33,566 nucleotides of DNA, from contig JAUQQR010000016.1 of the NCBI GenBank assembly GCA_030549835.1, forward strand, positions 1 through 33,566, read 5' to 3'. The DNA comes from Thermoproteota archaeon. GTDB lineage: Archaea > Thermoproteota > Thermoprotei_A > Sulfolobales > Acidilobaceae. Both the position numbers and the translations under genes were made by a program. The notes under the pieces are model-generated. The model saw only the letters and a list, made by a program, of their open reading frames with translations. It was not told the origin of the DNA and did no database searches. Shown here piece by piece: positions 15,197 to 23,084 of this stretch. The stretch's first letter is position 1. Every line of letters begins with the position of its first letter.

Positions 15197-16414
15197 TTGA
15201 AGACACATATATATCCTCTCTCAACAGAATACCTTAACCTATATAATATTATTAGAGAATTTGCATCTAACCGTGAGCGGGAGCTCTTAAAACTTGATAG
15301 AGCTAGCCACGAGGAAGTAGCATTAGGGATTAGGAGGATACTGAGAGAGTCTAGTAGTGTAAGGCTCCTAAGCTTACCAATACCTGAAGATTATGGAGGC
15401 TCAGGCTACTTTACGTTGGGGTCAACAATTGCTCTTGAAGCTCTAGCATTTCATGATGCAGGGCTAGCTACTACAATTGGAGCTATATGGCTAGGCTTAC
15501 TCCCACTAGTTATTGCTAATATGCTAGGTCGTGGAGATATTGGTGAAAGATGGCTTAGGTCATTTAGTGAAGCTGATGCTCTAGGAGAGCCTCAGGTCTG
15601 GGCTTTTGCTATAACAGAGCCTACAGCAGGCTCTGACTATGAGAGGCTGGAGCCTGGAGCTTCACAGCCTGAATTCTTAACATATGCTAGGAGAGAGGGG
15701 GATTACTGGGTTATAAGTGGGAGGAAGATTTTCATATCAAATGGGCCTATAGCTGACTATGTCACAGTATTCGCCTTAACAGATAAGCTGAGGGGAGTAG
15801 AGTCTATGGCTTGCTTTGTAGTTCCAAGTAGAGCTGAGGGGTTTAAAGTAGTTTCAATTATTGATAAGATGGGTCATAGGACTAGTCTTACGGGAGAACT
15901 TGCATTCGAGAATATTAGAATCTCAGAGGAGCATGTAGTATGCCCGCCAGGCTTAGGCTGGGATTTTGTCCAGCTAACATTAGCATACTCGAGAGCTCCT
16001 GTAGGTGGAATAGCTTTAGGTATAGCTAAGAGGGCCTACTTTGAGGCTTTAAATTATGCTATGTCGAGAGTCCAGGGGGGTAAGAGGATTGCTGAGCATC
16101 AGATAGTAAGAGAGAAGTTAGCAAACATGTATATTATGATAGCTGCAGCTGAGTCTCTCATCTATAATATTGTCTCTAGGCTTGAGTCAGAGTTCCCCCC
16201 ACCATTAGAAGACTCAAGTGCTGCTAAGGTATATGCTTCCGATGTAGCCGTCTACGCTTCACTAGAGGCAATGCAGATTATGGGAGGTTATGGGTATACT
16301 AGGGATTTAATAGTTGAGAAGCTTGTAAGAGATGCTAAGTTAACCCAGATATATGAGGGGACTAATGAAATAAATAAGCTCACAATATCAGATAAGATTA
16401 TTAGTAGAGCGTGA
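15197..16414 (+). CDS. Acyl-CoA dehydrogenase
   Basis: 405 aa, full length with all three ACAD domains. Key segments: AITEPTAGSDY (FAD/substrate loop), YWVISGRKIFISNGPIADY, FENIRISEEHV, the helical C-terminal domain with MQIMGGYGYTRD, and IYEGTNEIN with the presumed catalytic base E387, in the place of MCAD Glu376. Reaction: alpha,beta-desaturation of an acyl-CoA with FAD, electrons to ETF. No ETF genes are in the window. TTG 15197 is preceded by AGGTGA (15185-15190) at 6-nt spacing. It follows the SCP2 gene and precedes the acetoacetate-decarboxylase-like gene by 6 nt, so these three are probably one operon. Chain-length preference cannot be read from the sequence. Confidence 0.93.
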   Translation: MKTHIYPLSTEYLNLYNIIREFASNRERELLKLDRASHEEVALGIRRILRESSSVRLLSLPIPEDYGGSGYFTLGSTIALEALAFHDAGLATTIGAIWLGLLPLVIANMLGRGDIGERWLRSFSEADALGEPQVWAFAITEPTAGSDYERLEPGASQPEFLTYARREGDYWVISGRKIFISNGPIADYVTVFALTDKLRGVESMACFVVPSRAEGFKVVSIIDKMGHRTSLTGELAFENIRISEEHVVCPPGLGWDFVQLTLAYSRAPVGGIALGIAKRAYFEALNYAMSRVQGGKRIAEHQIVREKLANMYIMIAAAESLIYNIVSRLESEFPPPLEDSSAAKVYASDVAVYASLEAMQIMGGYGYTRDLIVEKLVRDAKLTQIYEGTNEINKLTISDKIISRA

Positions 16415-16420
16415 TAAGTC

Positions 16421-17173
16421 TTGGTCCTTAAAGGCGGGGTTAAAGGCTATAGTATCCCATTAAACGCTCCACTATACCCTACTCGTACACCAATAGTCTA
16501 CTATGGCTGTAAGGTTCTAGTAGCTATAGCATTAGTTGATGGGAAGACTATAGATTCCATACTACCTGAGGGTGTTAACGTATCTGAGAAGCCCCTAGCA
16601 GCATTCTGGATTGGGGAGTATCCTGCATCTAATGTTGGAGTTTACAATGAGGCTCTAGTAGCAGTACAAGTCTCAACAGATAATCTCCCCCTAGCATACT
16701 ACATACCATACATATATGTTACTAACGATCAAGCCCTAGCCTCAGGGAGAGAGCTATTAGGGGCTCCTAAGAAACTAGCAAAGATAAAGCTTCAGTGGAG
16801 AGATGAAATGATAAGAGGAGTCCTATATAGGGGTTCTAAGCTACTAGAATTATCCCTCAGACCCCTTGAGAAAGGGAGTATTGAGGGTATTAGAGCACTA
16901 GTCCCAGAGGAGATCCCCCTAATCTCTATTAGAACACTCCCACCTCTAAGAGAGAGCCCTGGGGTAGCCCAGCTAGTTCAATGGCGTGCTAAGATAATTA
17001 TAGGAGAGAATCCAAGAATACTTGTAGGCCCTACAGAGGTTAAGCTCTGGGGTACTATCTCAGACCCCCTCAATACAATTAGTGTTGAGGAGGTCCTCAC
17101 AGGGTTTTACCTAGAGTTTGATATGGAGCTTCACGCTGATAGGGTATTGAGAGAGTGGATTCTAAAGCCATAG
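16421..17173 (+). CDS. Acetoacetate decarboxylase-family protein
   Basis: 250 aa, matching ADC length. It retains the ADC core: YNEALVAVQV (N76-E77, matching the Glu76 region), TNDQALASGRELLGAPKKLAKI with paired lysines K117-K118 matching the Schiff-base Lys115/Lys116 of clostridial ADC, and the later GPTEVKLWG strand. Keeping both lysines argues for a catalytic enzyme forming a Schiff base with a beta-keto (or alpha-keto) acid. Many relatives act on substrates other than acetoacetate. The TTG start at 16421 is 6 nt after the acyl-CoA dehydrogenase stop, so the two are likely co-translated. A role in removing CO2 from a keto acid produced by the neighbouring enzymes is plausible but unproven. 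Confidence 0.8.
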   Translation: MVLKGGVKGYSIPLNAPLYPTRTPIVYYGCKVLVAIALVDGKTIDSILPEGVNVSEKPLAAFWIGEYPASNVGVYNEALVAVQVSTDNLPLAYYIPYIYVTNDQALASGRELLGAPKKLAKIKLQWRDEMIRGVLYRGSKLLELSLRPLEKGSIEGIRALVPEEIPLISIRTLPPLRESPGVAQLVQWRAKIIIGENPRILVGPTEVKLWGTISDPLNTISVEEVLTGFYLEFDMELHADRVLREWILKP

Positions 17174-17190
17174 TAGCTTATTTAATATAA

Positions 17191-17230
17191 GATATAAATA
17201 TACTCATAATCATATCATTTTTAAGGTGAG
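17191..17230 (+). promoter_or_regulatory. Internal promoter and RBS for the hydroxyacid dehydrogenase gene
   Basis: TATA-like GATATAAATATAC at 17191-17203 puts the TSS near 17221. GGTGAG at 17225-17230 lies 5 nt before ATG 17236. This suggests the last two genes of the cluster can be transcribed separately from the first three. Confidence 0.5.
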
Positions 17231-17235
17231 AGATC

Positions 17236-18261
17236 ATGTCTACTCAAGCTCCGAGTAGGTACCTAGTTCTTAGTTTTAGTCCTCTACCTGCAGAGCTTAT
17301 AAGGGCCCTAATAGCTCCTTATAGGTCTATGTTAGATAGAGATGTTGATGTTATTGTTTTCCGCGATATTAAAGATTGGGAGAAGCTCTCTACACTTTTA
17401 AAATCTGCTGATGTGATAATTGGAGATTATACTATGGAGGTTCCAATAACTAGAGATATGTGTTATGCTATGGAGAAGGTCAGACTTATAGCTCAGCCTA
17501 GTACTGGGTTTGATCATATAGATATAGATGCGTGTGCTGAGAGGGGAATCCCTGTAGCTAATATTGGTGGTGCTAATGCTATTACAGTAGCAGAGTATAC
17601 TATTATGGTAGCATTAGCTCTACTACGTAGACTAGTAGAGGCTCATGAGAGGACTAGGAGGGGAGAGTGGCCTCAGTGGGAGCTCATGGAGAAGGGATCA
17701 TTCGAGCTTCAAGATAAAACCTGGGGTGTAGTAGGTTTAGGCAGGATTGGGAGAGAGGTTACTAGGAGAGTTAAGGCTTTTAATGCAAACATACTATACT
17801 ATGATAAGATTAGATTTGAGAATATTGAGAGAGAGCTTGGAGTAGAATATGCTCCCCTACCTAAACTCCTAAGAACTAGTGACATAGTATCTCTACACGT
17901 ACCTCTAACCCCAGAGACTAGGCGTATGATTAGTGAGAAAGAGCTTAGACTAATGAAGCCAACAGCAATACTCATAAACCCTGCGAGAGGAGAAGTTGTA
18001 GATGAGGAGGCTTTAGCTAGAGCCTTAGAAGAGAAGTGGATAGCCGGAGCAGCTATAGACGTATATAGTAGGGAGCCTCCAGGTAGGGATCACTCACTCA
18101 TAAGGCTTGCAGCGAGGGGGGACTTAAACATTATTGTAACACCCCACATAGCAGGAGCTACTACAGAGTCTAGAGCTAGGATAATCCAGGTTACAATAGA
18201 TAATGTAATTAGGGTTCTTAGAGGAGAGAAGCCGGTAAACGTTGTCAATATGCCGCTATAA
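17236..18261 (+). CDS. D-isomer-specific 2-hydroxyacid dehydrogenase
   Basis: 341 aa. The NAD-binding fold VVGLGRIGREV has G167, G169 and G172, with D190 ending the second strand (YYDK), indicating NAD preference. The catalytic triad is R251 (NPARGEVVD), E280 (YSREPP) and H304 (VTPHIAGAT). This is the architecture of glyoxylate/hydroxypyruvate reductases, D-lactate dehydrogenases and SerA without an ACT domain; the protein ends soon after the C-terminal helix, so no regulatory domain is present. It interconverts a 2-keto acid and a D-2-hydroxy acid. ATG 17236 has its own TATA box and ribosome site. It lies 10 nt before the ThDP-enzyme gene, so both probably act on related 2-keto acids (inference). 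Confidence 0.9.
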   Translation: MSTQAPSRYLVLSFSPLPAELIRALIAPYRSMLDRDVDVIVFRDIKDWEKLSTLLKSADVIIGDYTMEVPITRDMCYAMEKVRLIAQPSTGFDHIDIDACAERGIPVANIGGANAITVAEYTIMVALALLRRLVEAHERTRRGEWPQWELMEKGSFELQDKTWGVVGLGRIGREVTRRVKAFNANILYYDKIRFENIERELGVEYAPLPKLLRTSDIVSLHVPLTPETRRMISEKELRLMKPTAILINPARGEVVDEEALARALEEKWIAGAAIDVYSREPPGRDHSLIRLAARGDLNIIVTPHIAGATTESRARIIQVTIDNVIRVLRGEKPVNVVNMPL

Positions 18262-18271
18262 GGTGTAATCT

Positions 18272-19951
18272 ATGTATACAGTAGCATCTTATATCATCGA
18301 GGTTTTAAGACTCCTAGGAGTTAAGAGGATCTATGGATTAATAGGGACTAGTATACTAGACTTTATGGATACACTATACGATTATAGAGATAGTTTAAGA
18401 CTCATAACAACGAGGCATGAGCAGTCAGCTGTGAGTATGGCTGATGCAGAGTATAGGGCTACAGGCAATTTAGGAGCTGCAATTGTCCATGGAGGGCCAG
18501 GATTCCTAAATACTATTATTAGCTTAGGTATAGCATTCAAGGATCGCATACCATTAATACTCTTATCAGGTGGTGTTAAGAGGAGGCTTTATGGAACAGA
18601 TGCTATGCATGAAGTAGATCAGGTTGGTATTGTGAGACCTGTAACTAGGTATGCTACTAGGCTTACTAGAGAAGAGGAGCTCCCAGGTATTATGGGTAAG
18701 ATAATTAAATCAGCTATATCTAAGCCTAGAGGACCTGTAATGTTAGAGATTCCAGAGGATATGTGGAGGCGCCTATTAGATGCTAATCCTAGAAGTATTC
18801 TTGACAGTCTAGATGTTATACCTGCGAAGCCGAGCGGAGAGGATATAAGTATTATCTTAGACTACATGGTTAGAGCTGAAAAGCCAGCAATACTAGCTTG
18901 TGGTGAGGTCTCAATTCCAGGTGTTGAGCCCCTACTATTAGAGCTTGCTTGGAGAACAGGGTCTTATATTATAGTTACTGGTAATGCTAGGGGTGCTTGT
19001 GACGAGCTCGATCCTAGGTGTCTTGGTAGAGTAGGCTTCGGTGGAGGCTCTCTCCCAGCAGATAAAGTGTTAGAGTATGCTGACTTCCTCCTAGTTCTAG
19101 GCGATGAGCTTGACGATATATCTACATATGGTTACAATATAGTGCCTAAGGGTGAGATTATAGTTGTTACTGAGAATAGAGTTGTAGAGTTGAGACCATT
19201 CTACTACTCTAAACTAGTATATGCTGACCCATACGAGACTCTAAGAGTTCTAGTAGAGACTTTAAGAGATAGGGGGTTAAAGCTATCTAAGCCTTCCTGG
19301 GACTCTGAAGTAGAGTACTATAAGTCCCTATGGAGCTCCTCAATTAATGAGGCATTATCTAGAGTATACACCGGCTATGTTAACCCCTCAAAATTCTTTA
19401 AGAGACTAGGAGAGAAGCTTCCAGATAAACACCTAGTAACTGGAGGTCAAGGTGTTCATATAGTATACGCTTACGACTTCATCAAGATTAGGAGAGCTAG
19501 GAGATTCCTAGCAGCTACAAGACTAGCAGCAATGGGCTATGCTTTCCCAGCAGCTATAGGAGCTAAACTAGCTCTACCAGACCATGAGGTAATAGCTATT
19601 GTAGGAGACGGGGAGTTCATGATGACAGTAGAAGAGCTTGAAACAGCAGTTAGAGAGAATATACCAGTCAAAGTAGTAATAGTGAATGATTTGTCATATA
19701 GAGTTCTACTCTTAAGACAGAAGATTCAGAGAAGAGGTAGAATAATAGGAACACTCCTAGGGAACCCCTCATTCGAAGCATTAGCCAAGGCCTTTGGAGC
19801 CCGCGGAGTAACAGTAGCAGATGATAGTGAAATAGATGAAGCCATAAATGAAATGCTAGAATCAGATAAACCATTCGTAGTAGACTTAAGAATAAGCCAA
19901 GAAGACATACCACCACTAAACATAGAAGCATCAATAAGAATAGCAGAGTAA
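18272..19951 (+). CDS. Thiamine-diphosphate-dependent enzyme of the acetolactate synthase/decarboxylase family
   Basis: 559 aa with the three-domain POX fold. The N-terminal pyrimidine domain has the activating Glu E50 (TTRHEQSAVSMADAEYRATG region) and GPGFLNTIISLGIAFKDRIP. A middle Rossmann-like domain follows (about 190-330). The C-terminal PP domain carries the ThDP motif GDG (445-447) and ends with N472-D473, where most members have NN. It could be an acetolactate-synthase-like, oxalyl-CoA-, benzoylformate- or indolepyruvate-decarboxylase-like enzyme. There is no ilvN or other ilv gene nearby, which argues against valine synthesis. ATG 18272 has AGGTG about 6 nt upstream, and the gene is last in the cluster. 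The last 130 codons are strongly A-ending. Confidence 0.85.
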   Translation: MYTVASYIIEVLRLLGVKRIYGLIGTSILDFMDTLYDYRDSLRLITTRHEQSAVSMADAEYRATGNLGAAIVHGGPGFLNTIISLGIAFKDRIPLILLSGGVKRRLYGTDAMHEVDQVGIVRPVTRYATRLTREEELPGIMGKIIKSAISKPRGPVMLEIPEDMWRRLLDANPRSILDSLDVIPAKPSGEDISIILDYMVRAEKPAILACGEVSIPGVEPLLLELAWRTGSYIIVTGNARGACDELDPRCLGRVGFGGGSLPADKVLEYADFLLVLGDELDDISTYGYNIVPKGEIIVVTENRVVELRPFYYSKLVYADPYETLRVLVETLRDRGLKLSKPSWDSEVEYYKSLWSSSINEALSRVYTGYVNPSKFFKRLGEKLPDKHLVTGGQGVHIVYAYDFIKIRRARRFLAATRLAAMGYAFPAAIGAKLALPDHEVIAIVGDGEFMMTVEELETAVRENIPVKVVIVNDLSYRVLLLRQKIQRRGRIIGTLLGNPSFEALAKAFGARGVTVADDSEIDEAINEMLESDKPFVVDLRISQEDIPPLNIEASIRIAE

Positions 19952-19961
19952 TCATTATAAG

Positions 19962-19967
19962 TTTTTT
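19962..19967 (+). terminator. T-run after the ThDP-enzyme gene
   Basis: Six consecutive T residues begin 10 nt after the stop codon. This fits an archaeal oligo-T termination signal for the + strand cluster. It overlaps the presumed promoter of the following sRNA candidate, so the assignment is tentative. Confidence 0.35.
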
Positions 19968-19992
19968 AGGGTAAGGATATAATTTATGTTAT

Positions 19993-20052
19993 ATGGCGAT
20001 GATTGTAGCTGGTATTTCTGATTGGTGATTGAAGACGCCAGAGATGAGCCTA
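19993..20052 (+). ncRNA. Candidate C/D box sRNA (2'-O-methylation guide)
   Basis: Box-like elements occur in correct order: C box GCGATGA (19996-20002, one mismatch to RUGAUGA), D' box CTGA (20018-20021), C' box GTGATTGA (20025-20032, degenerate), and a weak D box ATGA (20044-20047). GGC (19995-19997) and GCC (20048-20050) could close a terminal stem. The antisense before D', AGCTGGTATT, is complementary to AATACCAGCT, which as I recall is present in crenarchaeal 16S rRNA just after the 530 loop. The box+5 rule would then direct methylation to about E. coli A535. A TATA-like ATTATAAG (19954-19961) is about 35 nt upstream. The non-consensus D box is the main weakness. Confidence 0.45.
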
Positions 20053-20120
20053 GAATATTCTAGTTTAATTTTAAGTTCTTAGTAGTTATGGTTTAGGAGT
20101 GTTGTTTTTACTGGTTTATT

Positions 20121-20126
20121 AAAAAA
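20121..20126 (-). terminator. T-run downstream of alba
   Basis: Six A on the + strand read as TTTTTT on the alba strand, about 40 nt after its stop. Further T-rich stretches lie on both sides. A simple oligo-T archaeal terminator is likely. Confidence 0.4.
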
Positions 20127-20166
20127 CATTATTTTATTTTCTTATTTACGCTCTTATTTTGCTATA

Positions 20167-20466
20167 TTATTCTTTCTTTAGGCATATTTCTATTCCGCTT
20201 ACTCTTCTTGGTCTCTCTTCTCCTGTTTGTGGATTCTTCACCATTACTTCTTGGCTTGATATTGATACATCTTCTATTACTATACCTTTTGCGAATCTAT
20301 TTCTCACGATTTCTACTGCATCTACAGCTTTGTTAATATTTCTTCCTCTTGCTTTTATTACTACTCTATCTACTCCCTGCTCCATTAGCGTTGTAAGTAC
20401 TGCTAAAACGTAGTTCATTACAGGCTTCTGACCTATTCTTACCTCAGGTGCTCCTTCGCAAGCCAT
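20167..20466 (-). CDS. albA: Alba chromatin protein (DNA/RNA-binding)
   Basis: 99 aa, the standard size. The Alba fold is unmistakable: [17 protein letters not shown] (11-27), [24 protein letters not shown] (helix 2 region), and the C-terminal beta-hairpin strand [13 protein letters not shown]. It coats double-stranded DNA and RNA as dimers in archaea. In Sulfolobus Alba1 the segment is GKKPVMNYV with acetylatable Lys16; here the aligned residue is Gln13, followed by Lys14. ATG 20466 has a GGTGG ribosome site about 7 nt upstream. AAGCTTATAAGC (20524-20535 on this strand) is a well-placed TATA box giving a leader of about 38 nt. It is divergent from the SFM1-like gene. Confidence 0.96.
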   Translation of the reverse strand: MACEGAPEVRIGQKPVMNYVLAVLTTLMEQGVDRVVIKARGRNINKAVDAVEIVRNRFAKGIVIEDVSISSQEVMVKNPQTGEERPRRVSGIEICLKKE

Positions 20467-20524
20467 TTCTATTCCACCCTTCCTACCACATATTATAGGC
20501 CAATTGATTAACTATTTGTTATTG

Positions 20525-20535
20525 CTTATAAGCTT
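20525..20535 (-). promoter_or_regulatory. TATA element CTTATAAGCTT upstream of alba
   Basis: This 11-mer (AAGCTTATAAG on the alba strand) is centred about 64 nt before the alba ATG, predicting a TSS near 20504. The identical 11-mer occurs three more times in this window, always in intergenic DNA. Confidence 0.45.
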
Positions 20536-20609
20536 TTTCTTTTTATATAGATTGAGCTTAATTATTTATATTTTTAGGTTCTAGTAGCATTTTATGGTTG
20601 GATTTAATC

Positions 20610-21227
20610 ATGATTTCTCGTAAGGTTATAGTTATTGAGAACTTAGAGGATAAGATTAGTAGGTGGGTTATCGAGGAGTACATTGAGTCTTATAGGGTTG
20701 CATTAGCTAACGGCTTAGACCTTGTAGTCTCAGGTATTATTCCTGGAGAGCTAGAGTCTATACTAGGTAGGAGTGGGGTCAGGATTGAGCGTGAAGCATC
20801 TAGGCTATACAATAGGGTTGACGCCATACTACTAGACCTTTGGGCTGATAAGATACTAGAACCTGATGAAGCTCAGGCAGCTAACATATTCATAGTAGGA
20901 GGCATAATGGGAGACTACCCGCCTAGAGGTAGAACTAGGCTACTATACGATAAGTACTCATACGCTACTAGGAGAAGCTTAGGATCATATCAGTTTAGCG
21001 TAGATGGAGCAATCAAAGTACTAGCTAAGGTAATTAGAGGGTATAGAGTAGAAGATATAGAAATAGTATACCCCCTAGTAGTTAAGATTAGAGGCCTAAC
21101 AGAGACTGAAATAATACTACCATACGCTTACCCAGTAGAAGATGGCAAGCCACAGGTGAGTGAGAGTATAGTAAGACTCCTAGAGAAGGGTTTAGCGTGG
21201 GATGAGCTTATTAGCCTAGCGCCCTGA
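20610..21227 (+). CDS. SFM1-like SPOUT-family methyltransferase
   Basis: 205 aa from ATG 20610 (an in-frame TTG at 20598 would add four residues). The C-terminal half carries the family's hallmark: IFIVGGIMGDYPPRGRTRLLY followed by a YATRRSLGSYQFSVDGAIKVL stretch, where the knotted SAM-binding site is expected. The N-terminus is an EHEDKxSxW-like segment (IENLEDKISRWVIEEY). Yeast Sfm1 is a SPOUT enzyme that methylates an arginine of ribosomal protein uS3; the archaeal proteins were formerly predicted to be RNA methyltransferases (PF04252). A TATA box ATTTATATTTT at about 20560-20570 supports a short leader. It is divergent from alba. The target (uS3 or RNA) cannot be decided from the sequence. 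Confidence 0.75.
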   Translation: MISRKVIVIENLEDKISRWVIEEYIESYRVALANGLDLVVSGIIPGELESILGRSGVRIEREASRLYNRVDAILLDLWADKILEPDEAQAANIFIVGGIMGDYPPRGRTRLLYDKYSYATRRSLGSYQFSVDGAIKVLAKVIRGYRVEDIEIVYPLVVKIRGLTETEIILPYAYPVEDGKPQVSESIVRLLEKGLAWDELISLAP

Positions 21228-21232
21228 TACTC

Positions 21233-21640
21233 CTAGCCTTTAGGTGGAGCTGTTATCTCTACAGCTTCAGCTTCAAATAGATCCTTCAACTCATCATTAA
21301 CATATAGTGTTACTATGTAGATCTTATTCTCGATATAGCTATCCTCTGATATCATCCTATTATCGAAGCTTATAGTGTATACTGGAATAGTGATCTTAAA
21401 CTTGCCTCTATTCTCCTCTACCAGGCTATACTTCTTAATAGCTTCAATAGTATCCGGGTCTACACTATTAACCTCAACTACTCTTACCTCTCTTAATGCT
21501 ATAAAATCGCTTTCTACAGGATTCCATTCTCCTCCTGCACTTGATAGTATGGTCTTAACTATACTGTATAGTTCACCCTCCTCAACTCTAGACTCTACTA
21601 TCTTACCCTCCTCAGCTCTAATAATTAATATTTTAGCCAA
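21233..21640 (-). CDS. Conserved archaeal small protein, possibly DUF2286
   Basis: 135 aa, soluble, acidic. It begins KILIIRAEEGKIVESRVEEG, a start I associate with the crenarchaeal DUF2286 family, but this is recalled and not searched. The body alternates beta strands and helices (SDFIALREVRVVEV, KITIPVYTISFD, KIYIVTLYVND). No catalytic motif, metal site or membrane segment is visible. TTG 21640 has GGTG about 8 nt upstream and an AATAATATG box about 30-40 nt upstream. It ends 5 nt from the convergent SFM1-like stop. Function unknown. Confidence 0.65.
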   Translation of the reverse strand: MAKILIIRAEEGKIVESRVEEGELYSIVKTILSSAGGEWNPVESDFIALREVRVVEVNSVDPDTIEAIKKYSLVEENRGKFKITIPVYTISFDNRMISEDSYIENKIYIVTLYVNDELKDLFEAEAVEITAPPKG

Positions 21641-21684
21641 TAGTGGTACACCGTGGTATCATATTATTCTAGAGTTATTATTTC

Positions 21685-23010
21685 TCATTCCTTCCTCCTA
21701 AATACAGGTATACCTGGTTTCACTAGCTTTTCTAGATCTAGTATATCATTTATGTATTCTTCGCTGAATCCTAGGTCTCTTAATACTTCTCTTAGAGTTT
21801 TACCTTCAAGTAGCTTTCTTGATACTTCTGCTGCCTTATCATATCCTATTATTGGGGCTATAATTGTTACTAGTGCTTGGCTATTCTCAGCTAATCTTCT
21901 AGCTCTATCTTCTAGTGGTTTAATCATAGTTATTACATGGTCTACTATTTTTCTTAGAGACTCTGATATAATAGTAGCTTGTCTTAGTGAAGCGTATCCC
22001 GCGAGAGTTATACCCATACTCAGCTCAAACTCTCCCAGGAGTGAGGCCATTACTATGCTAGAGTCTAGTCCTACTATATGTGATGATGCCTGCATTACAG
22101 CCTCTACTGTAACTGGGTTAACCTTACCTGGCATCATACTACTACCTGGAACCTCCTGTGGTATATCGATTTCACTTATACCAGTAAATGGGCCTGAGTA
22201 CATTAGCCTTAGGTCTTGGCATAGTCTCCAGAGGTCTAATGCTGTAATCTTTATTGCAGAGCTAACAGCTACGATATCTGTTAGTAGCCTCATAGCCCTA
22301 AAGTTACTTCTAGCAGGCTTAAGGTTTAACCCTGTAAGCTCAGATAGATAACCTATAGCTAAGCTAGGATACTCAGGGTGAGTATTTAAGCCAGTACCTA
22401 CAGCAGTTCCACCTAGTGGAACCTCTAGTAGGAGTTCTGAAGTATACTCTAGTAGCTTATAGTCTCTCTCTAAGGCATCAGCATATGCTTGAAACTCTTG
22501 ACCCATAGTTACTGGGAGTGCATCTCTAAGATGAGTCCTACCAGGCTTAATAACACTACTAGTCCTAATAGCTAAATCCTCTAGACTCTTATAAGCCCTA
22601 CTAAGCTCTACTAGAACCCTATTCTTAACCTCGTATAGCAACGCAACTCTAATAGCCGTGGGTACGACATCATTAGAAGACTGCCCCATATTAACGTGAT
22701 CATTAGGATGTATCTTAGCACCTGAGAGCTCAGAAGCTCTACTAGCTATAACCTCATTAATATTCATATTAAGACCAGTCCCAGAGCCTGTCTGGAAGAC
22801 ATCTACAATAATCTTATCATCATGGAGACCCTCAGCTACTTCAAGGGAGGCCTTCATTATAGCATTAGCAATATTATTATCTAGTAAACCCAGCCTACTA
22901 TTAGCATTAGCAGCAGCATACTTAATTAACCCCATAGCCCATATAATTCTCCTAGGGAAGCGTGTACCTGTATCTAGGAAAACCTCTGTAGCTTTAGGAA
23001 CATACTTCAT
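21685..23010 (-). CDS. fumC: Fumarate hydratase, class II
   Basis: 441 aa from ATG 23010. It has all three conserved regions of the fumarase/aspartase superfamily: TGSGTGLNMNINEVIASRA (C1-like), IHPNDHVNMGQSSNDVVPTA and GTAVGTGLNTHP (C2), and the flexible signature loop GSSMMPGKVNPVTVEAV with the catalytic serine. The QTGSGT and IHPNDHVN segments point to fumarase rather than aspartate ammonia-lyase. Reaction: fumarate + H2O to L-malate in the citric acid cycle. ATG 23010 is preferred over TTG 23025 because GAGGTG (23018-23023) lies 7 nt before it. A TATA box AAATATATAG near 23063 fits. The gene stands alone between a small conserved gene and btpA. Confidence 0.95.
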   Translation of the reverse strand: MKYVPKATEVFLDTGTRFPRRIIWAMGLIKYAAANANSRLGLLDNNIANAIMKASLEVAEGLHDDKIIVDVFQTGSGTGLNMNINEVIASRASELSGAKIHPNDHVNMGQSSNDVVPTAIRVALLYEVKNRVLVELSRAYKSLEDLAIRTSSVIKPGRTHLRDALPVTMGQEFQAYADALERDYKLLEYTSELLLEVPLGGTAVGTGLNTHPEYPSLAIGYLSELTGLNLKPARSNFRAMRLLTDIVAVSSAIKITALDLWRLCQDLRLMYSGPFTGISEIDIPQEVPGSSMMPGKVNPVTVEAVMQASSHIVGLDSSIVMASLLGEFELSMGITLAGYASLRQATIISESLRKIVDHVITMIKPLEDRARRLAENSQALVTIIAPIIGYDKAAEVSRKLLEGKTLREVLRDLGFSEEYINDILDLEKLVKPGIPVFRRKE

Positions 23011-23084
23011 ACTCAAACACCTCAATCTAAGCCCTTAGCTAGAACCTATGAGGATAACTATATATTTTCTAGGTATAACTCCTA

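Noticed and set aside
18272-19951. Assigning the ThDP enzyme as IlvB acetolactate synthase
   Set aside because: There is no small subunit or other branched-chain gene nearby, and the neighbours are catabolic; only the family level is supported.
21653-22351. Long open frame on the + strand opposite fumC
   Set aside because: It is a shadow of the fumarase gene, with serine/leucine-rich composition and no motif.
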